Below are positions 54,293-60,581 of a DNA stretch of 60,581 nucleotides, one piece after another. The stretch covers positions 1 to 60,581 of the forward strand of contig JANXRG010000100.1 of assembly GCA_025353105.1 (NCBI GenBank). The letters are read 5' to 3'. A model generated the notes under the pieces. It had not been told where the DNA came from, did no database searches, and worked only from the letters and a program-made list of their open reading frames with translations. Source of the DNA: Verrucomicrobiota bacterium (lineage in GTDB: Bacteria > Verrucomicrobiota > Verrucomicrobiia > Chthoniobacterales > SZAS-18). Each line of letters starts with the position of its first letter. The first letter of the stretch is position 1. The translations under genes and the position numbers were made by a program.

Positions 54293-54679
54293 TCAGGCAG
54301 CTTGGAGAACCGCGCCCTTCTTGTTCTTAATCGCCTTGTGGGCGGTTTCGAAAAGGGCGTTGAAGGCGGCCTCGTCGTTGACCGCGAGCTCCGACATCAT
54401 CTTGCGGTCGACCTGGACGTTGGCGGCCCGGAGGCCCTCCATGAAGCGGCTGTAGCTGAGGCCGTGGACGCGGCACGCGGCATTGATGCGCTGAATCCAC
54501 AGGCTGCGGAAGTTGCGCTTGCGCGTCTTGCGGTCGCGGTAGGCCCAGTAGCGCGCCTTGTAGATGGCGTCCTTGGCGTAGCGGAAAAGTTTGGAACGAC
54601 GACCGCGAAAGCCACTGGCGGCTTTGATCATCTTCTTGCGGCGGCGGCGACTGGCGACGGCGTTGGTGGCGCGAGGCAT
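54293..54679 (-). CDS. rplT: 50S ribosomal protein L20
   Basis: 128 residues starting MPRATNAVASRRRRKKMIK. The family core GFRGRRSKLFRYAKDAIYKA, then WIQRINAACRVHGLSYSRFM, is intact. The N-terminus is the basic extension that reaches into 23S rRNA. Downstream of rpmI, the standard order. infC, often first in this operon, is not present here. Confidence 0.97.
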   Translation of the reverse strand: MPRATNAVASRRRRKKMIKAASGFRGRRSKLFRYAKDAIYKARYWAYRDRKTRKRNFRSLWIQRINAACRVHGLSYSRFMEGLRAANVQVDRKMMSELAVNDEAAFNALFETAHKAIKNKKGAVLQAA

Positions 54680-54718
54680 AGGATTAGGTCAGCAGGGGTA
54701 AAGGAGAGGAGCCGGGAG

Positions 54719-54931
54719 TCAGCCGAAGGGCAGACATTCCTTGATCTTCTTAATCTCGGTCTTGTCGACGAGGGCGGATTTGGCGAGCAGGCGCTTCCGC
54801 TTCGAGCTCTTCTTCTGGAGAATGTGTCGGCGCCCGGCCTGGGTGCGCTTCACTTTCATGCCAGAACCAGTGATTTTGAACCGCTTTGCGACGGCCTTTT
54901 TCGTCTTCCGACGGGCAATGGATTTCGGCAT
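54719..54931 (-). CDS. rpmI: 50S ribosomal protein L35
   Basis: 70 residues starting MPKSIARRKTKKAVAKRFK. It has the family pattern FKITGSGMKVKRTQAGRRHI and is strongly basic. ATG 54931 matches the conserved start; the upstream open frame to 55042 is repeat array sequence. First gene of rpmI-rplT-pheS. Confidence 0.97.
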   Translation of the reverse strand: MPKSIARRKTKKAVAKRFKITGSGMKVKRTQAGRRHILQKKSSKRKRLLAKSALVDKTEIKKIKECLPFG

Positions 54932-55000
54932 AGGGAGGGGGACGGTAGCCAGAGACGGAGGTTGCACAACTGTTTTTTGGAAACTCGAGGCCCGAATCGG

Positions 55001-55176
55001 GGAAACTCGAAACTCGAAATTCGAAACTCGAAGGAAGCTCAAATGGGCGGCAAACGTCGGAAAGTCCCAATAAAGAACGCGGAATGAGCGCGTTCCCCAA
55101 GTACGGCATCTTTTAGACTTTTCCCCGTTGAAACTTCTGTGCTTCCTTCGAGTTTCGAGTTTCGTCCTTCGAGTTT
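55001..55176. repeat. Heptamer inverted array I (GAAACTC type)
   Basis: Left arm 55001-55040 is GAAACTC GAAACTC GAAATTC GAAACTC GAAGGAA. Right arm 55141-55176 is the inverse (CCTTCGAGTTTCGAGTTTCG). It lies in the gap between the divergent rpmI and fabD genes, so any promoters there share this region. Confidence 0.85.
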
Positions 55177-55200
55177 ATCGGACGAAGTTCCTTCGTCCGA

Positions 55201-56154
55201 ATGCCTCCCCCGATTGCTCTTCTCTTCCCCGGTCAGGGCGCTCAAACCGTCGGCATGGGCCGCGATCTCAAAGATTCTTCGCCGGCTGCTGCCGCGTTGT
55301 TTGCTCGGGCCGACGCTTGCCTGGGCCGCGACCTGACGAAAATCATGTGGGAGGGGCCAAAGGAGGAGCTGACCCGGACCGCGAATTGCCAGCCCGCGCT
55401 TTATTTGCATGGGCTCGCGGCGCTCGCGGCAGTGCGCGAGTCGCTTGACAATCGCGCCGCGGAATTTGACGCCGCGATTGTTGGCGCAGCGGGGCTCTCT
55501 CTCGGCGAACTCACCGCACACGCCGCCGCGGGCACCGTCGATTTTGAAAATGGGCTCAAGCTGGTGGAACGGCGCGGTGAATTGATGGAGGAAGCCTGCC
55601 GGCTTGCCGGCGGGACGATGGCCGCGCTGCTTGGCGGCGACGCACCGTCGGCCCTTGCGCTGGCGGAAGCGTGCGGTGTCGAAGTGGCCAATTTCAATTC
55701 CCCCGGCCAGTATGTGCTCTCGGGCGCCGTCGATGGCATCACCAAGGCCGTTGCGCAGGCGAGGGATCGCGGATTTCGCAAGGCCGTGCCGCTCGATGTC
55801 GCGGGCGCGTATCACTCGCGCCTGATGGAGCCGGCCCGCACTCGGCTGGCCGAGGCGCTCGCCACGACCCCGATGGATGCGCCGCGCTTTCCGGTGATCG
55901 CGAATTTTTCCGCGGAACCTGTCCGCGATCCGGTGACAGCGCGCGATCTCCTCACTAAACAGGTGACGGGATCCGTCCGCTGGATCGAATCGATCGAGCG
56001 CCTCGCCAAGGAATTTGGCGTGATGCTGTTCCTCGAACTTGGACCGGGCGCCGTGCTGGCCGGCCTTGTCGGCCGAATCGTGGGCGCGGCGGAAGTGATT
56101 TCGATCGGCGATCCCGCGTCGGTGGCCAAGGCTGCCGAACGACTGAAGGCCTGA
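55201..56154 (+). CDS. fabD: Malonyl-CoA:ACP transacylase
   Basis: 317 residues. The N-terminal LLFPGQGAQTVGMGRDL and the nucleophile elbow GLSLGE are diagnostic; AYHSRLMEPA carries the catalytic histidine. It loads malonate on ACP for fatty acid synthesis. The other fab genes are not adjacent; M3 peptidase genes follow. GAAGGCCTGA ends the frame at 56154. Confidence 0.95.
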   Translation: MPPPIALLFPGQGAQTVGMGRDLKDSSPAAAALFARADACLGRDLTKIMWEGPKEELTRTANCQPALYLHGLAALAAVRESLDNRAAEFDAAIVGAAGLSLGELTAHAAAGTVDFENGLKLVERRGELMEEACRLAGGTMAALLGGDAPSALALAEACGVEVANFNSPGQYVLSGAVDGITKAVAQARDRGFRKAVPLDVAGAYHSRLMEPARTRLAEALATTPMDAPRFPVIANFSAEPVRDPVTARDLLTKQVTGSVRWIESIERLAKEFGVMLFLELGPGAVLAGLVGRIVGAAEVISIGDPASVAKAAERLKA

Positions 56155-56180
56155 ATTTGTCGGTCGGTTCCCCTCATCTT

Positions 56181-58358
56181 ATGCGTCATTCATTTACTTT
56201 TGCCCTGGCCGCGCTGCTGCTTGCCGTTCATTGCCTGGCCTCGTGGAGCGCCGGCGCGGATCCGTCCGCGCCCGCGGCGTCGCCGAGTTCGACTCCCACG
56301 ACCGAAAATCCACTGTTCGAGCCGAGTACGCTTCCGTATCACCTGCCGCCGTTCGACCGGATCAAGGACAGCGACTTCGCCCCGGCCTATGCCAAGGGCA
56401 TGGCGGATCAGCTCAAGGAAGTGGCCGACATCGCGGACAACAAGGAACCCGCCACCTTCGATAACACCATCGTGGCGCTGGAGCGCTCGGGTCAGTTGCT
56501 CACGCGGGTGGACCGCATATTTTCGAATCTCGCCGGCGCAAACACGAATCCGGCGCTGCAACAACTGGAGGCCGCGGTTGCCCCCAAGCTCTCCGCACAT
56601 CGCGATGCCATCGCGCTCAACGGCGCGCTGTTTGCCCGGATTCAGTCCCTTTACGAGCAACGCGAGAAACTGGGCCTCGACCCTGAGTCGAAGCGGTTGC
56701 TCGAGCGGTACGACAAAGATTTTGTCCGGGCCGGAGCCAAACTCCCGGAGGCTGACAAAACCAAGCTGAAGGCGATGAACGCGGAAATCGCAACGCTCCA
56801 AACGACGTTCACGCAGAATGTTCAGAAGGAGAAGAATGCCGCGTCGATCGTGGTCGAGCGGCGCGAGGATCTGGCCGGGCTGTCCGAGAACGAAATCGCC
56901 GCCGCGGCGGCCGTCGCCAAGGAGGAGGGCAAGGAGGGCAAATACGTGATCGCGCTACTCAATACCAGCGGTCAACCCGCGCTGTCGTCGTTGACGAACC
57001 GAAAACTGCGCCAGCAGATCATGCAGACGTCGCTCGCGCGCAACAGTCACGGGGGCGAGTTCGACAATCTCGCGCTTGTGTCGCGCATCGCGAAGCTGCG
57101 CGCGGAGCAGGCCCATCTCCTCGGCTACGCCAATCACGCCTCCTACCAGCTGGAGGAGCAGACCGCGCGCAACGTGCAGACGGTGAACACCCTCCTTGCC
57201 AAGCTCGCGCCGCCCGCCGTGGCCAACGCGCGCCGCGAGGCCGCGGACATGCAGGCGGTCATCGACCGCGAGAAAGGCGGCTTCAAGCTTACCGCGGCCG
57301 ACTGGGATCTTTATTCCGAGAAGGTGCGCAAGGCGCGCTACGCTTTTGACGAATCGCAGCTCAAACCATACTTCGAGCTGAATCGGGTGCTGCAGGACGG
57401 GGTGTTCTACGCGGCCAACAAGTTTTACGGTCTGACCTTCAAGGAGCGCAAGGACCTGCCGGTCTATCATCCCGACGTGCGCGTGTTCGAGGTCTTCAAT
57501 GCGGATGGCTCCCCGCTCGCGCTTTTCCTGGCGGACATGTACGCCCGCCCGTCCAAGCGGGGCGGCGCATGGATGAACGAGTACGTGTCGCAATCGCAAC
57601 TGTTCGGCGACAAGGCTGTGGTCGCGAACCATCTCAATATCCCGAAACCACCGGACGGCGGGCCGACGCTGCTGACCTTTGACGAAGTTGTGACGATGTT
57701 TCACGAGTTCGGTCACGCGCTGCACGGTATGTTCTCCAACGTGAAATATCCGCGCTTCAGCGGAACGAATGTCCCGAGCGATTTCGTGGAGTACCCGTCG
57801 CAGGTAAATGAGATGTGGGCGATCTGGCCCGAGGTGCTCAGGAACTACGCGAAGCACTACCAGACCGGCGAGCCGCTCCCGCTCGCGCTCGTCGAGAAGT
57901 TCAAGGCGGGGGAGAAATTCAACCAGGGCTTCAAGACGACGGAGTACCTCGCCGCGACTCTGCTCGACCAGGCCTGGCACCAGCTCAAGCCCGAGGAAGT
58001 GCCGACGGACACGCTGGTCTTCGAGGCCGCGACGCTGAAGAAATATGGCGTGGACTACGCGCCCGTTCCGCCGCGTTATCGGTCCGCGTATTTCTCGCAC
58101 ACGTTTTCCGGGGGCTATTCCGCAGGCTATTATTCCTACATCTGGAGCGAGGTGCTCGATGCCGACAGCGTCGATTGGATCAAAAACCACGGCGGTCTGA
58201 AGCGCGAGAACGGCGACCGCTTTCGGGAAATGCTTCTCTCGCGCGGCGGCAGCGACGAGGCGCTCACGCTCTTCCGCAATTTCACGGGTGGCGACCCGGA
58301 TATCGCGCCGTTGCTGAAACGTCGCGGGCTGGATGTACCGCCACCGGCAAAGAAATAG
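56181..58358 (+). CDS. M3 family oligopeptidase (Dcp/OpdA-like), copy 1
   Basis: 725 residues. A signal-like N-terminus (MRHSFTFALAALLLAVHCLA) suggests export. The zinc motif is HEFGH in TMFHEFGHALHGMFS, with the third ligand Glu downstream (DFVEYPSQVNE). GGYSAGYYSYIWSEVLDAD near the C-terminus is the family substrate site. It would cleave dipeptides or short peptides. A close paralogue follows immediately. Confidence 0.94.
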   Translation: MRHSFTFALAALLLAVHCLASWSAGADPSAPAASPSSTPTTENPLFEPSTLPYHLPPFDRIKDSDFAPAYAKGMADQLKEVADIADNKEPATFDNTIVALERSGQLLTRVDRIFSNLAGANTNPALQQLEAAVAPKLSAHRDAIALNGALFARIQSLYEQREKLGLDPESKRLLERYDKDFVRAGAKLPEADKTKLKAMNAEIATLQTTFTQNVQKEKNAASIVVERREDLAGLSENEIAAAAAVAKEEGKEGKYVIALLNTSGQPALSSLTNRKLRQQIMQTSLARNSHGGEFDNLALVSRIAKLRAEQAHLLGYANHASYQLEEQTARNVQTVNTLLAKLAPPAVANARREAADMQAVIDREKGGFKLTAADWDLYSEKVRKARYAFDESQLKPYFELNRVLQDGVFYAANKFYGLTFKERKDLPVYHPDVRVFEVFNADGSPLALFLADMYARPSKRGGAWMNEYVSQSQLFGDKAVVANHLNIPKPPDGGPTLLTFDEVVTMFHEFGHALHGMFSNVKYPRFSGTNVPSDFVEYPSQVNEMWAIWPEVLRNYAKHYQTGEPLPLALVEKFKAGEKFNQGFKTTEYLAATLLDQAWHQLKPEEVPTDTLVFEAATLKKYGVDYAPVPPRYRSAYFSHTFSGGYSAGYYSYIWSEVLDADSVDWIKNHGGLKRENGDRFREMLLSRGGSDEALTLFRNFTGGDPDIAPLLKRRGLDVPPPAKK

Positions 58359-58413
58359 GACCGCGCTATCCCACCCCCGTCGATTTTTCAATCTGTTCCG
58401 TTCGTCAATTCAC

Positions 58414-60581
58414 ATGCGTCCTTTCTCTCCCTTCCGTTTGTTCACCACGCTCCTGGTCGCGACCACTGGCTTCGCCGCGTCGCTGCGCGCAGCCGGCGAG
58501 ACGCTGGCCCCCGCCGCCGCGGTCGAAAACCCCCTGCTCACGGAGAGCACGCTGTCGTACCAGTATCCGCTGTTTGATCGCATCAAGGATGACGACTATC
58601 CCCCGGCATTCGAAAAGGGCATGGCCGAGCAGCTCAAGGAAGTCGATTCCATCGCGAACAACAAGGCGCCGGCCACGTTCGACAACACCATCGTGGCGCT
58701 CGAGCGCTCCGGACAGTTGCTCGCGCGGGTGAACCGCGTTTTCTCGAATCTCGCGGGCGCGAACACCAATCCAACTCTGCAAAAAATCGAGGCGGCGAAC
58801 GCGCCAAGACTTTCGGCTCAGCGTGACGCGATCACGCTGAACGGCGCGCTGTTTGTCCGAATCCACTCGCTCTACGACCAGCGCGACCAGCTCGGGCTCG
58901 ACCCGGAATCGAAGCGGCTGCTGGAACATTACGACAAGGACTTCGTGCGATCTGGCGCGAAGCTTTCGGAGGCCGATAAGACTACGCTCAAAGCGATGAA
59001 CGCCGAGCTGGCGACGCTCCAGACCACGTTCGCGCAGAACGTGCTGAAGGAAAAGAACGCCGCCTCGATCCTGGTGGAAAAGAAGGAGGATTTGGCCGGG
59101 CTTTCGGAAAACGAAATTTCTGCCGCGGCGGCCGCGGCGAAAGCGGCAGGCAAGGAAGGCAAGTTCCTCATCGCACTGTTGAATACGACCGGACAACCGA
59201 CGCTCGCCTCACTGCAGAACCGAAAGTTGCGCGAGCAGATCATGCAGGTGTCCCTCCGCCGCAACAGCAACGGGGGCGACTTCGACAACCGCGCCATCGT
59301 TCTCCGCATCGCGAAACTGCGCGCGGAACGCGCCCAGTTGCTCGGTTACGCGAACCACGCCGCGTATCAGCTGGAGGATCAGACTGCGGGCAACGTCGAG
59401 ACGGTCAACGCCCTGCTCGCCAAGCTTGCGCCGCCGGCCGTGGCCAATGCGCGGCGCGAGGCCGCTGACATGCAGACGATCATCGACCAGGAGAAGGGCG
59501 GCTTCGCGCTTACCGCGGCCGACTGGGATCTTTACGCGGAGAAGGTGCGGAAAGCGCGGTACGACTTCGATGCGGCGCAGCTGAAGCCGTATTTTGAAAT
59601 CAACCGCGTCCTGCAGGACGGCGTGTTTTTCGCCGCGAACAAATTCTACGGGGTGACGTTCAAGGAGCGCAAGGACCTGCCGGTTTATCATCCGGATGTC
59701 CGCGTGTTCGAAGTCTGCAACGCCGACGGCAAGCCGCTTGCGTTGTTCCTGGCTGATCTTTACGCGCGCCCGTCCAAGCGCGGCGGGGCTTGGATGAATG
59801 CGTACGTGCCGCAGGCCGGGCTTTTCGCCAACCGGCCGGTCGTCGCGAATCATCTCAACATCCCCAAGCCACCCGCGGGCGAGCCGACGCTGCTGACCTT
59901 TGACGAGGTGAACACCATGTTTCACGAATTTGGCCACGCGCTGCACGGGATGTTCTCAAACGTGAAGTACCCGCGCTTCAGCGGCACGAGCGTGCCGCGC
60001 GACTTCGTGGAGTATCCGTCGCAGGTGAATGAGATGTGGGCGACATGGCCCGAGGTTTTGCAGAATTACGCGAAGCACCACAAGACCGGCGAACCGCTCC
60101 CGATCGCGCTGCTCGAAAAATTCAAGGCGTCCGACAAGTTTAACCAGGGCCAGAAGACGACCGAATATCTGGCCGCTACCTTGCTCGATCAGGCGTGGCA
60201 TCAGCTCAAGCCCGAGGAAATACCCACCGACACGATGGCCTTCGAGGCGGACGCATTGAAGAAAGCCGGTGTGGAGTTCGGTCCCGTGCCGCCGCGTTAT
60301 CGCAGCCCGTATTTCTCGCACACGTTCGCCGGGGGCTACTCGGCGGGCTATTATTCATACATCTGGAGCGAGGTGCTCGATGCCGACAGCGTCGACTGGA
60401 TCAAGAACCACGGCGGCCTGACGCGCGAGAATGGGGATCGATTCCGCGACACGCTGCTCTCGCGCGGCGGCAGCGAGGAGGCGATGGTGCTCTTCAAAAA
60501 CTTCACCGGCCGCGAACCCTACATCGCGCCGCTGCTCGCGCGCCGCGGACTCGACGCGGCAGGCACGTCTGGCGGCAATTA
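58414..60581 (+). CDS. M3 family oligopeptidase, copy 2 (stop codon cut by window end)
   Basis: 722 codons are visible, then TA of the stop codon at the edge. Signal-like start MRPFSPFRLFTTLLVATTGF. The same motifs occur in the same order as copy 1 (TMFHEFGHALHGMFS, DFVEYPSQVNEMWA, GGYSAGYYSYIWSEV). Most of the chain is identical or similar to copy 1, so it is a tandem duplication. The N-terminal 40 residues and several loops differ, and both copies keep all zinc ligands. Their division of labour is unknown. Confidence 0.93.
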   Translation, partial: MRPFSPFRLFTTLLVATTGFAASLRAAGETLAPAAAVENPLLTESTLSYQYPLFDRIKDDDYPPAFEKGMAEQLKEVDSIANNKAPATFDNTIVALERSGQLLARVNRVFSNLAGANTNPTLQKIEAANAPRLSAQRDAITLNGALFVRIHSLYDQRDQLGLDPESKRLLEHYDKDFVRSGAKLSEADKTTLKAMNAELATLQTTFAQNVLKEKNAASILVEKKEDLAGLSENEISAAAAAAKAAGKEGKFLIALLNTTGQPTLASLQNRKLREQIMQVSLRRNSNGGDFDNRAIVLRIAKLRAERAQLLGYANHAAYQLEDQTAGNVETVNALLAKLAPPAVANARREAADMQTIIDQEKGGFALTAADWDLYAEKVRKARYDFDAAQLKPYFEINRVLQDGVFFAANKFYGVTFKERKDLPVYHPDVRVFEVCNADGKPLALFLADLYARPSKRGGAWMNAYVPQAGLFANRPVVANHLNIPKPPAGEPTLLTFDEVNTMFHEFGHALHGMFSNVKYPRFSGTSVPRDFVEYPSQVNEMWATWPEVLQNYAKHHKTGEPLPIALLEKFKASDKFNQGQKTTEYLAATLLDQAWHQLKPEEIPTDTMAFEADALKKAGVEFGPVPPRYRSPYFSHTFAGGYSAGYYSYIWSEVLDADSVDWIKNHGGLTRENGDRFRDTLLSRGGSEEAMVLFKNFTGREPYIAPLLARRGLDAAGTSGGN

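Noticed and set aside
56955-58391. 478-codon open frame on the minus strand
   Set aside because: Antisense to the first M3 peptidase, which has intact zinc motifs.

Overview
The window is 60.6 kb of high-GC bacterial chromosome that fits the Verrucomicrobiota best, perhaps an Opitutae-like lineage. The evidence is a Minf_1886-type protein (a family restricted to Verrucomicrobia and Planctomycetes), a DUF5069 protein, a Gram-negative envelope set (Tol-Pal, LolC, OmpA-like Pal) and general sequence character. Genes are dense and lie on both strands. I see no rRNA, no CRISPR and no intact insertion sequence. Two tRNA genes are present: Thr(CGT) and the initiator fMet.

Layout. 1-6.8 kb: a membrane Ser/Thr kinase with TPR repeats (cut by the window edge), tRNA-Thr, and a four-gene oligopeptide ABC importer with a fused double ATPase. 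6.9-11.4 kb: argS, a ptsN-like IIA protein, a GGQ release-factor-like protein, a class I phosphomannose isomerase and a TIGR04282 glycosyltransferase, all on the minus strand. 11.5-19.5 kb: ftsK, an AT-richer island with one orphan membrane protein, lolC, an MFS transporter and lysS. 19.7-29.2 kb: rpmE, prfA, DUF1844, an M16 peptidase, the Minf_1886 protein, two zinc-ribbon proteins, an L,D-transpeptidase lipoprotein, a rhodanese, DUF5069 and argG. 29.3-34.3 kb: tRNA-fMet followed by the wreck of a GIY-YIG nuclease gene and a partial tRNA copy, then a two-gene redox module. That module is a NuoE-NuoF fusion plus a protein joining NuoG-like Fe-S domains, two cyclic-nucleotide-binding domains and a four-cluster ferredoxin. 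34.6-39.4 kb: a complete four-enzyme trans-4-hydroxy-L-proline catabolic cluster, divergent from the redox module. 39.7-45.7 kb: lysA, pal, tolB, a TolA-like protein, tolR, tolQ and trxA. 45.9-53 kb: rimO, dnaJ, rsmE, a secreted hypothetical, a CPBP protease, a small hypothetical and bioA. 53.2-60.6 kb: pheS, rplT, rpmI, fabD and two tandem M3 peptidases, the last cut inside its stop codon.

Two things stand out. The first is the cNMP-binding/Fe-S/NADH-dehydrogenase-like gene pair, which looks like a soluble NAD-linked electron-transfer enzyme under second-messenger control and has no membrane or hydrogenase subunits beside it. The second is a family of intergenic arrays with a 7-nt (sometimes 8-9) period. 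Each array is usually followed after a short spacer by an inverted copy. The repeat unit differs completely from locus to locus while the architecture is kept. I count nine paired and two single-armed loci, one of them inside the rimO coding sequence.

Functional links: peptide import (ABC genes), M3 oligopeptidases and hydroxyproline breakdown together suggest use of collagen-like or plant-wall peptides, but that is inference. The rest is housekeeping: translation (argS, lysS, pheS, rplT, rpmI, rpmE, prfA, rimO, rsmE), envelope maintenance and amino-acid or cofactor biosynthesis. Many starts lack a strong Shine-Dalgarno sequence, so several start choices rest on domain alignment.
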